NCBI GenBank assembly: GCA_001910725.1
Contig: MJGA01000017.1
Span: 124,001 to 188,000, forward strand
Direction: 5' to 3'
From: Phanerodontia chrysosporium
Lineage: Eukaryota > Basidiomycota > Agaricomycetes > Polyporales > Phanerochaetaceae
Length of the DNA stretch: 64,000 nucleotides
In this document: positions 1 through 11,023 of the stretch, one piece after another
Layout: each line of letters begins with the position of its first letter
Numbering within the stretch: the first letter of the stretch is position 1
Program-made: the position numbers and the translations under genes
The notes under the pieces: model-generated
Databases searched by the model: none
What the model saw: the letters and a program-made list of their open reading frames with translations, nothing else
Told to the model about the DNA's origin: nothing

Positions 1-794
1 CGTCGTACTAGCTGCGTGCCACCGAGTACCTCGCGGCCCTCTTGAGAGCTCCGAGTACGGAGCACTTAGTTTACGTGTCCCGGGACCCTGAGCTCATCGA
101 AACATCAGTGGCTCGAGCACCCTGCCGGGGCGCACGATGCGTGCTCGAGACCAACATCGCGCTCTTACCCGGCGATCTCGAGCACATCAGCACGACTCCG
201 AGCAATATACTACAGTTGGAAACACGCAACCGAGCGCGCCTTAGCGACGACGCGACACAATTATACCTACGGCATGCGCCGTTGCAGGCCGTCGATGACC
301 GGAATGAGACATACTTCCGAAGCTTGTTCAGTGCGTGCTTTTGTTCTGAGAAAGGACGTGTCTTCACATGCGACGCCCATCTACAGACGCAGCCGCAGGG
401 GACTATCTTGTTCTGGACCTCTGCCGTCAGAAGGAATTCCGTCGCTAAGAATGGTGGTGCTGGTCGGTTCAGGTGATCATACCATCCTGAAGGCTTGTGA
501 ATTGGAGTCGTCCGTGGACGGTCTCACATGGGTACGTCGTGCGAACCTTGTATTCTGTCGGCCAGTTGTAAACTAAATTCTACGCAGGATCCCATGTGGC
601 AGAGTCTCAGATGCCAGTCCCAGCTAGACACGACGCTACAGAGATGTCACTTTGACTTGTCTTCTGGTCCACTCTCGGAGAAGGCCTTATCAACTCCGCG
701 TGCGCCCGTTACAGCGCGTTTTGTCAGATTGAGACTCCGAGAAAATGTCGATATTCCTTGGAAAATACACGAAATATACCTGGAGTCTATGTAA
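1..794 (+). CDS. 3' part of a gene with a discoidin-like (F5/8 type C) C-terminal domain
   Basis: The gene runs off the left edge; only its last exons are visible. Joining exons across introns 331-386 and 532-587 gives a beta-rich segment with the usual F5/8C landmarks: AVDDRNETYFRS near the start, GDYLVLDL and LRMVVLVG strands, a Trp at VDGLTW, and the closing strand ARFVRLRL before EIYLE and a stop at 792-794. Discoidin modules bind carbohydrate or membrane surfaces and often sit at the C terminus of fungal glycosidases, so a carbohydrate-active enzyme is possible, but the catalytic part lies outside the window. Between KEFR and SLRM (about 440-446) the frame shifts by one base. The domain assignment is by pattern and moderately secure; the parent protein is unknown. 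Confidence 0.5.
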
Positions 795-1063
795 TTCTCC
801 ATATAGCTTTCATGAGATTACATGGCCTGACGGACGTGAGCAAGTGGAAGGACAATGTGCAATTCGGGGACGGAAGCAGTTTCCTACTCGCGCGTCCTGA
901 CCAATGGCGGGCCGGCGGCAGTGACAGAAGGCGCCCGTTGGACATGCTTGCCCCGAATCAAATACGTGCATGCTCTATCGCTCATGGCCGCCTTGAGTCA
1001 GCCCCTTTCTTTCGCTTGTACCACTACCACGTCTGTCGCAGACGCACCGGAAAGTTGCTGGCG

Positions 1064-3423
1064 ATGCTGTCGCGAACCGCGTTGTGCGCGGGAAGAGCGC
1101 GCGCTGTGTCCGCGCGGGGGTTGAAGACCGCTGCCGTAGCAGAGCAGGCGTATCCCGTCCCGCTGGACCAGCAGCTCAGAGCCAGGGTGAGCCCGTCTAT
1201 CTGGCATCATTGGACATAGCGTGGGCTCACCGCGATGATTCTCGCACAGGCCCGGATCGCAGAGATTGATGCTGAGAAGGGTGGTGTCTCGCCGTTCCTG
1301 GTGGATACGTTCCGTCGCCAACACAACTATTTGCGCATCTCGCTCACGGAGCGATGCAACCTTCGATGTATGCGCATATATTTTTCTTTCTGTGACAGCT
1401 GCACATGCTCAACGGTACCGCGGCGGCTTCTAGGCTTTTATTGCATGCCGAGCGAAGGCGTAGAGCTCTCGCCGAACGGGCACATCCTCACGGATGAGGA
1501 AGTTGTACGGCTGGCAACGCTGTTTGTGCGCAACGGTGTCACGAAAATCAGGCTGACAGGTGGAGAGCCCACTGTCCGCAAGGGTCTCCTCCGAATCGTC
1601 GGTGAGCAGTTTGACCCATAACGATATCCCGGCGCAGTCCACCCTAATTGCTCGACCAATCACGACGCAGGCCGCCTGAACGAGCTGCGCAAGTACGGCC
1701 TTGAGTCCATAGGTATCACGACCAACGGCATTGCATTACACCGCAAGTTGCCTGAGTTGGTTGAGAACGGTCTCACGCACTTGAACCTGAGGTACATTGC
1801 TTTGAGTCAATCATGAAGCATATGCTTATGTCTTCGGTGCCTTAGCCTCGACACCTTAGATCCCTTCAAGTTTGAAATCATGACTCGGCGTCCCGGGCAC
1901 GAAGCCGTCTTGCGGGCCTTGACTGTAGCTTTGGAATCCCCATTGCGCTCGGTAAAGCTAAATGCAGTGATCATCAAGGGTTTGAACGACCATGAGGTGC
2001 TGGACTTCGTGGAGATGACAAGGGACAAGGCCATCTCGGTCAGATTTATCGAGTTCATGCCTTTCACAGGTACGCAGAATTCCAAATTCCTCACGGCATT
2101 GTCTCATGTCGGGACAGGCAACAAGTGGGACAAAGCTAAGATGGTGCCATCGTCCGAGCTCCTCGGTCGTATTCAGGAGAGGTACCCGGGCGTAACCAAG
2201 GCTCCAGACGAATTCAACGATACTGCACGTAATTATGTCATCCCTGGCCACCGAGGAGGTTTCGGCTTCATCAGTAGCATGTCAGATCACTTCTGTGGCA
2301 CTTGCAACCGGTTACGTCTTACGGCCGACGGACAAATAAAGGTTAGCAGTATTGCAGAGCCACACCGGTGACATTCGGTGAATTGATGACGGGACTCTTA
2401 GGTCTGCTTGTTTGATCCGAAAGAGATCTCTTTGCGCGACCAGATGAGGCAGGGCGCAACGGATGAGGAACTGTTGCAGACAATCGGGCGGGCTGTACAG
2501 GGGAAGCGAGAGAAACACGCGGGGATGGAGGACATCGACACCGTGACAAACCGTCCGATGATCCTTATTGGCGGTTGAGTACACATCACGTTTGTCTGCC
2601 CGGTCTCCTTATCTAATTGCATGTCTGATTATTATTTCGCGTTAGGACTTCGTGGCGTCCGGACGGCACGGACACACACGCGTCCAATCTCCGGACACCG
2701 CTTTCCGCGCCGCTCGTGCTCTTGGAATACCCTGCCCCGCCAGTGCATCAGCGTCGTCACAGCTCGACATCAGCCGCATCGCACCGATCGCCCCGGCTGA
2801 CTCATATTGACGACGCGGGCAAAGCGCACATGGTCGACGTGTCAGCGAAGGAGCCCTCGAGGCGGTCGGCGACGGCGCGCGGACGCATCTACATCCCCCA
2901 TGCTGCTTACGAGCTGATTACGGAATCCCCGAGTTCGGCTGCTGACGATTCACATGTGCTTTCAGACGCACCGCAGAGCGCGCTCGACCACGCGAAGCAG
3001 AAGGCGCGCGCAAAGGGCGATGTGCTCACTGTCGCCCAGCTGGCGGCCATCATGGGCTGCAAGCGCACGCACGAACTAATTCCTCTCTGCCACCCGCTGC
3101 AGCTGTCCCACATCTCCGTCAGGCTCCACCCGGAGGTGAACGACTATGCTGTGTCCGAAAGATCCCCGGCCACGCGCAGCGAAGAAAGTTCGCCCGGCGC
3201 ATCCGGGGCGCGCTCACCGTACAGCGTGGTTTGCGTCGCGACAGTCACATGCGAAGGCAAGACCGGAGTGGAGATGGAGGCGTTGACTGCGGTGTCAGTA
3301 GGGCTCCTGACCGTGTGGGACATGCTCAAGGCTGTAGCCGGGCGGGAGATGATAATTGGAGACATTACTGTCACAGAGAAGGCGGGCGGCAAGAGCGGTG
3401 ATTTCAAGCGCGAGGCTCTATAA
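1064..3423 (+). CDS. cnxABC: Molybdenum cofactor biosynthesis protein, MoaA plus MoaC (MOCS1/cnxABC type)
   Basis: The first half is a radical-SAM GTP 3',8-cyclase (MoaA) and the second half the cyclic pyranopterin monophosphate synthase (MoaC); together they make precursor Z in mitochondria. The start at 1064 gives a basic presequence ([19 protein letters not shown]). Introns are at 1187-1249, 1368-1433, 1602-1670, 1792-1845, 2070-2117 and 2342-2401. Splicing restores the N-terminal 4Fe-4S motif [20 protein letters not shown], and the C-terminal cluster HFCGTCNR plus VCLFDP. MoaA ends in RPMILIGG followed by TGA at 2576-2578, the double-glycine tail of MOCS1A. MoaC then lies in another frame, with [49 protein letters not shown], ending at 3423. 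No frame break is seen inside either module. How MoaC is joined to MoaA is open (see findings). Confidence 0.92.
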
Positions 3424-3690
3424 CATATATTCGCAGGGCTATACCGTAATAATAACAAGGTGTGCGTGTGTACCAGACGTGCATATTAGCAGAAAGCGTA
3501 GGATGCAAAGGAAGAAGCAATGAAGACACAAGGTTGTCTACGTGAGAAGTAGAAACAAAAATAGAAATAACGAATTGAGAGTGGTAGAATGCACGATAAT
3601 GGCTACATAAATACTAGAGATACAGTAGGTCATGATCCAGAGGCTATTAGGCTGGGGTCCGATAGGCTAGTAGATGGTCTAGTGGGCTTT

Positions 3691-4896
3691 TTACCAGTGG
3701 CCCCTGGCAGACCCGACGAAGCCCAATTCGAGCGAGTCCTCGACACCATCAACCTTTTCATCGCCGCAGAGGCCAGCAAACCCGACGCGGTGATATACCT
3801 TCTGAGCGCTGTTCTCGTGTCCGACATAGAGCACAACGCTCTCTTTTCCGCAGTCAAACAAGAGCCTGGGCGGAGACGGACATCAGCGCGAGATCCGAGT
3901 GGAGTCAGGGACGGGACTTACTGCGCAGTGACATAGCGCACGAGGAACTCGGCGCAGCCGCGACGCCTCCAGCGCGGCGTCGTGTACACCTTCGTGATTG
4001 CGGACACGCGATGCGTGTTTCTCGTGACCGCACAGATGGTCGTGAGAGCTCCGTTTGCGTCGTAGACCCAGATCTGGCCCTTGGAGATGAGCTCTTGGGC
4101 CTCGATGCGCGCCCTATCTAGTGATAGGGGGAAATACACCTAGAAAGAGTCCGAGCGGGTCAGTTGGGGATGTCACAGAGACAATAAGGACACATACGCT
4201 GTCATCAGCAAACTCCTTGCACAGCTGCGCAACCTGTTCTAGATCGGCAATCGTCGCCCGACGGAGGCGGTGGCCAGCGGGAAGAGGCACATTCGACGGC
4301 CGGAACGTGTTTACATTGCAGAACGAGAAGTATGCGGCGTAGAAGGGCTCAGGCTCGATCCTGAAGCCGGTGACCTGGGACCAACTCCGTGCGAACATCT
4401 TGACCAGGGACGTCATGCCAAAGACGGAGAAGACACGCTCAGGGCTGACACATTGTCTGAGGTGGTCGACCAGCTGCGCGATTCGGGGTTGCAGCCAAGC
4501 CGCGCTGTGCTCGCTTGGCCGCTTCGGTGTCCACAGGAAGACCGGGTAGTTGCCCAGAGTCCAGTCAACACATGACAGGACTATGTCGAGCGTCGGGTGC
4601 GAACCCGACGACGAGCTCCACAGTGTGAGCCAAAACGCACCGCTGGTGCGATGCGGTGCAAAGGACGTGGCGTCGGCAGTTGCGAGCCATGCGTCGACGT
4701 CCGCGTCGGACGTGAACTGGTAGCCGGAAAGCGCGGCTTCTGTGCTGACGCGCTTCAACGCGTGTGCGAGTACGATGTTCGACGAGGCTTCGTGGCGATG
4801 CAGTGTTGGGTACGCGACTGCAAGGAAGTCGCTCGCAGAGTCGTGCTGCATAATCACCAACGGCGATCGAGCGTTCGTTGTAGTCCTGGCGGGCAT
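3691..4896 (-). CDS. GNAT-family N-acetyltransferase
   Basis: Three exons, introns 4140-4197 and 3866-3921. The long first exon (4896-4198) has an N-terminal region typical of fungal GNATs (LRRATIADLEQVAQLCKEF). After the first intron the protein reads VYFPLSLDRARIEAQEL, then IWVYDANGALTTICAVTR. The acetyl-CoA loop follows in TPRWRRRGCAEFLV, a Q/R-x-x-G-x-A type pyrophosphate-binding motif. The last exon, after a phase-2 join (VTAQ then LLFDCGKES), carries the final strand and VYHRVGF, ending in SARGHW at 3691. The length of about 360 residues fits a fungal GNAT with an N-terminal pseudo-GNAT half. The substrate cannot be told. Translation may start at 4896 or at an internal Met near 4851. 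A TATAAAA on the minus strand (5069-5075) lies about 175 bp upstream. Confidence 0.85.
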
Positions 4897-6541
4897 GGTG
4901 GACAGAGAGCTACGGCTGCGTATGAGTGACTATCACGGGGGTCGGGACAGTCGGAGACTCTCACCGACAGGAACTAAGACAGATCTAGTGAGTGCGGGGA
5001 GAGAGACGCAAGGAAGCACTGGGGAAGAGAGGTTGACGGAGTGACCTGGACAACGCAGCGTCGAGATGTTTTATACGGAGGACCCTTGCACAGCTCCGGG
5101 AATTGACCAAATTTGTGCGGCAAGATTTAAACATTGGCTGGATTGAGGGACTTGAAATTTACGGCAGCAGCTTTCCTGAACGCCAGCGACCCTTGTACCG
5201 TTGCTGCCGCCAAACACTGGTAAGCTTTGCTGATGTTACATCATGGCGGCATACCCGGTTGTCAACATACCGGGTTCGTGTCATCTTGGGAGTCGACAGC
5301 GGCTGCGTCCTGCGCAAACTCGCATGCGTTCAGGTACCGCCTCCGAGGACGAGCGATGCTGGAGGGCGCCCGGAGTTGTCCCTCGGTGTTGAGCCCGTCC
5401 GCATTCGGGACGAGTGGTGCGGACTTTAGCACGGACACAAGGCGTCGCTGGTCGACAGCCTGTGTCCCTGGTCGACGTCGGCGACTTGTCTCGCGAACCA
5501 TGGGAGGGCGGACTAGCGGAGGCATCCCAGCGAGGCTGCACGGGGTGTTGGGCCTGCACCGATCGATCTGTGTCGAGATGAGGCCATGGTCGGAGAGAGC
5601 TGTGACCCGCACGATCTTGTCATCGTCAAAAGCGATGCTGGCCAAGATCACGGTTGTGTTGGTGAGACGAGAGACCACGACTCAGGGTTTCGTCGCTCCC
5701 GGGGACGCCTGGGAACCCACGTGGCCGACCGTCCATCCCGCCTCGCAGACCTCCCTGCCCGCTCCCAGACGGTCCTCCTGCGGTGAAACAACAAGCAAAA
5801 AGGGTCGACTGATTTACGTCGTCGACACGTCGGCGACCTTGCTCAATGGAGGAAGTCGTCTCCTAACCGCGGCACGCTGCCCGCATCGCGGATTGCTCGC
5901 TCAGCCTCTCTCCATCTTCCGCCTCCCGCTCGCAGCGCGAGATTAGCAAATTCTCGACACGCCGCGCTCTTGGCCCGGCCAGCGATGCGCTCGCCCGTCG
6001 CGGTCTCCAGGCGAGTTCCTGCCAGCTGAAACTCGATGTTACTCCGTCTCATCGTCCCCAGGGTTTCGTCCGCAACATTGATCGACACGCAGCCCACGGA
6101 AGATCAATGTTATCGTAGACCGCTCGCTCGCCGGCCCACGCCTCTCAAGGTGCCCCCTGAGCGAGAAGGGCCACTCTCCATGCCTCGACACCCGCCCTTG
6201 GACAAGGTACAGCCCCAGGGCTACATGCTTGCTCCCGAAACGCACTTGCGTTGATCCCTCGAATCCACGGCCTTCTAGCTCACACTCGACCTCATCAGCT
6301 CCCTGAAGTTCTCAGCAGGCACCCACCGGAGACCCAGGGCGGTCACGCCCCATGAGATCACCCTGACAGACTCAAGCATCGTGCGCAGTTTCCATTTCTT
6401 GTCATCACGACAAGCTGAAGGCGGGCCTCAGTTGCCGATCTTCCTTGCGGACAGCCTCATACGGGCCAAAACATCTCCACGAAAGATTCCTTGGCTATTA
6501 ACAAGTGGCATAATAATTACAGGGCCCGCGCTTCGCTCTCG
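4897..6541. other. Unresolved interval, no supported gene
   Basis: The first 200 bases are the likely promoter of the acetyltransferase gene. Beyond that, open stretches occur on both strands (for example 5227-5946 plus and 5262-5678 minus), but their composition is Arg/Ser/Pro-rich and none shows a family motif. A short minus-strand stretch ending near 6280 (SVRVISWGVTALGLRWVP) looks more protein-like and could be the end of a decayed or unrecognised gene. I cannot link it to neighbouring exons. Confidence 0.4.
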
Positions 6542-8595
6542 TTATTGACTCGAATGCAGTGCATCCTCCACTTTCCGCAACATTCCCAGCACTCTTTCTT
6601 CGTTCAGCCGGCGGCCGATCAGCTGCAGGCTCACCGACGCGTTGTGGTATGTGCACGGGTCCCACTGGGCCCGGATGAACTCCTCGGTGGGATTGCGCGC
6701 GTCGCGAGGCAGGGTGATGTCCGCCGAGACGTCACGCGCCCGGTAAGCCGCGGCGTCGAGCCGCCCTACAGGAAACACGACGGCCGAGTAGTCCACAAGG
6801 TTCCAGTACGAGGTGTACCCCCACCACCGCGTGGTGTCGTGTGGAGGCGCGAGCGTCGGCGCCACAGGGCTGAGCACGGCGTCGACGGGTCGTCCGGTGC
6901 GCGTGCGGGCCTCAGTTGCGTTCCAATGCTGGAGGATCTGCGTCCGGAACGCCTCGCGGGCGAGGTTGAGGCGGAAGATCTCTGCGACTGAGAACGGCGC
7001 GCCGCCGTTGGGCACCTGCTCCAGGATCCACGCCGTCTGCGGCACGGGCGGGTCGTGCGCGAGCACCTCGCGGTACTCTGCGCCACCGTCGAGGAAGTAG
7101 AGCTTGCACTGTCGCAGTGACCCGGTCAGTCAAGGCGTGGCGGGCCCGTCGAAACCGCGACGTACGATGAGATCCCAGGCGTCCTGGGAGCCGACGGGCT
7201 GCCAGGTGATCACATCGTGTCCCGCCGCAAGCAGGGCCTCTTTTGCCCGCTTGAGGGCGTCGAGGATGGGCGGGTGCGGCGCAACGACGCCGTCGTCCCA
7301 CAGTATCGCGATGCTCAGTTTCTCTGGGATGTCCGCGCCGTCGACGACGTCCTGCCGCCAAGGCATCTCGAGGAGCGACGGCTCGAGCAGCCACGGCGGT
7401 GCTGCAGCATGACGCGGCAGAAGAGTGCGAGATCGCGCGCAGAAGTCGCGATGGGCCCAAGAGCACCTTAAAACCCTATCATTGACCGCGACCCGGCTGC
7501 ACCGGCGAGGGGCGTACGCACCGATGATGGCGTCCATGCCGTCGTGGGAGCCAAGCAGCCCGGCATGGGGCATGCGGGCGACCGAGCCCTTCAGCCCGTA
7601 CAGGCCCATGTGCGCCGCAGGCACGCGCTATGAACACGTTCATGTCAGGGACGGGCTGCACGGCGCAAGAGCGCATAGCCTGTGTCAACGCACGATTGAT
7701 CCTCCAATGTCCGTACCGATGCCCAGTGGGCTGCCGTGCACCGAAATCAGCGCGCCTTCGCCTCCACTGCTCCCGCCAGGGGTGAGCTCTGCGCAGCGGG
7801 ACGGGGATCAATGAGACGGCGTCCGCACGGACAAGCGTTGGCACGGGCGAGACTCACTGCGATTGAAGGGGTTAAGCGTTCTCCCATAAATATTATTGTT
7901 TGTCTCTATAGACTATCCCGACAAAGTCAATCCCAGTGTTTGACTACACGTAAGGACGGACAGGCACCGACCAGCAAGGTTTGTGGGTTCGCGGTCTTGA
8001 CGTAGAGTACAGCACCCGCTTTCCGCAGAATTTCAACCGCGACTGCGTCTCTGTCTGCGACGGTGTTGTATGCCCAGGCTGCGTAACCTGAGGCCGTGTC
8101 GCGCCCTTTTACGAGGATGTGGTCCTTGATCGACACGGGCAGCCCGTGCAGAGGGCCGACGGGCTCGCCAGTGGCCTCCATGTGCCTGTCGAGCTCTGCG
8201 GCGCGCTCGAGCGCCTCATCGAAGAAGACCTCGGTCAGGCAGTTCGTGAGGTCCTGCGCGACGGTGGCGACGTGGCAGAACGCGCGGACGACCTCGAGCG
8301 CGGTGTATCGGCGCTCGCGGAGGGCGTCCACCAGCGCCGTCGCGTCGCTGTGCACGATCTCACGCTCGCGCGGAGTGAGCCCGGACACGGGCAGGGACGA
8401 GACGTCCTGGACAGAGGCGGGCACCTGCTCCTCGAGGCGCCAGTGCGGCCGCTGCGCCAGGATGGCTTCGCGATCCGCGATCTTACGTGCCGATACCGTC
8501 TGCCACGCGGCCGGGGGCGGTGTCGTCCTGCCGCTGGCTGCGACAGACATGACGGGGCTGTCTGGGTTCCCGGGGAAGTCGCCGTCTGGGGGCAT
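6542..8595 (-). CDS. Acetamidase-like amidase (amidase signature family)
   Basis: Hydrolyses small amides or acyl amides. Exons join to a full amidase-signature enzyme of about 560 residues. The catalytic Lys is in LPVSIKDHILVKG; the cis-Ser loop TPGGSSGGEGALI follows a spliced segment ETNNNIYGRTLNPFNRK; the Ser nucleophile is in GTDIGGSI, joined across an intron to RVPAAHMGLYG. The C-terminal part (KLYFLDGG, WWGYTSYWNLVDY, ending EDALHSSQ at 6542) matches fungal amdS-type enzymes. Visible introns lie around 7840-7990, 7630-7710, 7470-7530 and 7100-7180. Between CRVMLQH and PWLLEPSLLEMPW (plus 7391-7401) one base appears to be missing. The start may be 8595 or the Met at 8550 (MSVAASGR). A role in amide nitrogen use is inference. 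Confidence 0.88.
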
Positions 8596-9101
8596 CGGGG
8601 GTGGGAGCGAGATTCTCGCGACGGCGGCGGCCGGGGCAGATAGGTCGTCCTGCAGCGCGCTGCAAAGCGAACGGCTTTAAGTATCACCATCGGGACGGAG
8701 ATTTGGGCTGATACCACTTTTTTCTTCCCCTCGTGGATCATCCAGGCCCACGATGCGATAGAGCGCCTTGAAAGAAAAGCGAACTGTCAATGGGGAAGGG
8801 CCCGCTCCGACGAGCAGCGGCTCCGTAGGGAGCACACGATCGCTGGGCCACGCAAGTCGTGACTGCTCTTGGGAAGTCGCTGCGGCAGAAGCAGGAGCGA
8901 GCAGCGCTTCCACCGTCCAGAGACGAGCTAGACTGCCATTCCTGCAGGGATGGAGGTGATCATGCGTGGTGCTCAGCGCTCAGCGATTGTGCGATGAATG
9001 GCATCTGCGACTCGGTACACGGGCGGCGTGTATAATGTTTGAGGGAATACATGCAGCCCGCAAGATCACGACATGCTGCTATTAACGCCCTGTTCGCACC
9101 A
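8596..9101. other. Amidase upstream region and 3' side of the thioredoxin gene
   Basis: This interval should hold the promoter of the minus-strand amidase (near 8600-8800) and the 3' untranslated region of the thioredoxin-like gene ending at 9102. Open stretches here are short and without recognisable motifs. I see no further gene. Confidence 0.4.
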
Positions 9102-9670
9102 TCATGGGACCCCAACGAAGGAGCCAAGGTTCTCGACGATTTCACCTTCGCCGAGCCGCGCACCCTGTAGAATGGACCGCAGCCGCGAGCGCAGCGCGCG
9201 GTGTCAACGACAGGCGAGGACGGCCGCAAGAGGCGAGCGGGCGAGACACTCACGTCCTTGGCTCTGACAATAGTCGGAATCGATGCAACCTTCCAGGGCT
9301 CTGCTCTGAACGGGTTGGACGGAGTCTTCCATCTGTGCGGGCGGTGCAGATAAGGCGGATTGAGTGGGCGGAGGAGACGAGGACCGGTCGGCAAAAGAAC
9401 GTCACGTACTCTGCGCGCTGGCCCACCCACACGATCAGCGCCGAGGGTGCGTCAGCGGGTGCGAAAGTCTTGGACACGATCGCCTCGACGTCGCGGCAGT
9501 CCTGTGGGCGGGTGAGCAGGGCGAGCCGCAGAGCACGGACGGACGTGGGGCTGTACCGGGCACCAGAGCTGACCGCGCGCGTCGCGGGACGAGTAGAAGA
9601 TGATGTAGTCCTCCGCGGCGCCCTCGAGGTCTGCAGGCGTCGCGGGGTCGTTTGTGTAGCGGATGGGCAT
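9102..9670 (-). CDS. TXNDC17-like thioredoxin-fold protein (Clot family, DUF953)
   Basis: A small cytosolic thioredoxin-like oxidoreductase of about 115 residues. The first exon (9670-9557) reads MPIRYTNDP, then IIFYSSRDARGQLWCP; a 55-nt intron (9502-9556) splits the active site, so that splicing gives the diagnostic WCPDCR motif. The next exon gives IVWVGQRAEW and, after a second intron, FRAEPWKVASIPTIVR with the cis-Pro region. A last short exon reads GARLGEGEIVENLGSFVGVP and stops at 9102. All phases agree, with no frame break. Human TXNDC17 (TRP14) reduces disulfides and cysteine derivatives; that role is taken from the family. Confidence 0.9.
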
Positions 9671-11023
9671 GCTGCGACGAGGTCGTGGATGCGGGTGAAG
9701 GAGCTCGCTCGGTCAGGGCCGGTCGTGGGACGCGAGTCGCACCGCGAGTCCAACAGGCCCCCAGGCCTTACTACCCGCGGCCACCTTCTTCGTTCTTGAA
9801 CGACGTCCATACCTGGCCGAGCACCGCACAAAAACACACGCAGAGCTGATTTCATCATATCATCACATCCTGACACCGCCTGGCATCATGCGCGGGAGAG
9901 CACAGAAAGCATGCACCGCGGCCAGAATCCAGATTGGCTTTAGGCGTGAACGCGACATCGCGGCACACTGCGATCGTCCTGCGCGCAAAGCAAGGGCCAA
10001 CAGAGGTCTGCAGCCCTGGTGGTTGATGCGGCGACGCCCACGGCAGGTACGCCGTTTGCTCCTCGAAGCCGCACAGCTACCCCCGCCGCACAGGTCCCAC
10101 ATGCAGCCACGGACGATCATCCCGACAAGCACCCGGCAGCTCGACTTGGGCGACGGAGGGAGCTGGTCGCGTAGTACGTCCTCGCGCGGCCGCAGTCGAC
10201 GCTCAGGCTTGCACAGAACTCTCAAAACCCGACCTACACAGGTGGAGTAGGTTGGACAAGGACATCTGTCGGAATTGCTCTGCCGTCGGACAACAGCATC
10301 TTCAATCGCGATGGATGCTGGTTCGCCGGGAAACCTTGTCATCTGGGAGCGCGTCTTCCAGCTTGTTCTCTAGCGCACAACGCCCCAAGAACACCGTGGC
10401 TTCGAGGCGCCAGGGCCGCCAGGCTCTTCCGTGGTCAGCGGGAATGCCCAAGTCCCCATGAAAGCGTCGCCGCAAGGCCCGTACAGCTCGTGCGGAAGTG
10501 TAACGGCCCTAGAGACGTCCACCCGGCCGTCGCATCTCGGAGCAAGCTTCCGATGCTTGTCTAGACTATGCACAGGTGGCTATAGCACGACCCGTCAAGG
10601 GCTGATACGAGATTCGAGGACGATGGGGGGTCCCGAGTAATGAAAAGCCTTCCAAGGATGCAGCGGTGATCGGAGGAGGACGGCGTGCGAGCTGCTCTCG
10701 TGCTCCGATTGAATCCAGTATTCATCCCAATGAGAAGCGAGCTTAATGCATTCCCAGAGGCTTTCAAAAAGTCACCAAGTCACGATCCCACGGGGATGGC
10801 ACCCAGAGACAGCAAAGCCAAAAAGCACATGTCTTCACTACACTCATTACCGAGCACTAGGACACACACGGGGGTTCGACGAGAGCTAATCTACTTTACG
10901 AAAACAAGAAGGTGCGCGGCACAAGCAAGGGGAGATGGAACTGTCCGAAAGCCAGAGATGAAAGCGTCCGAGACAAGGGGGAAAGGAGAGACGAGAGCAT
11001 CGCAGTTGATGACAGGGAGGGGC
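9671..11023. other. Unresolved interval, no supported gene
   Basis: Between the thioredoxin gene and the 3' end of the Thr-rich gene there are several open stretches on the minus strand. One begins near 10830 with a signal-peptide-like MCFLALLSLGAIPVGS, and others contain pieces such as TLPHELYGPCGDAFMGTWAFP and ETAYLPWASPHQPP. I could not join them into one reading with good splice sites or recognise a family. This may be a decayed or heavily error-affected small gene, or chance. Confidence 0.35.

Noticed and set aside
5227..5946. 239-residue plus-strand open frame
   Set aside because: Arg/Ser/Thr-rich composition, no motif, no splice context; equally long minus-strand frames overlap it.
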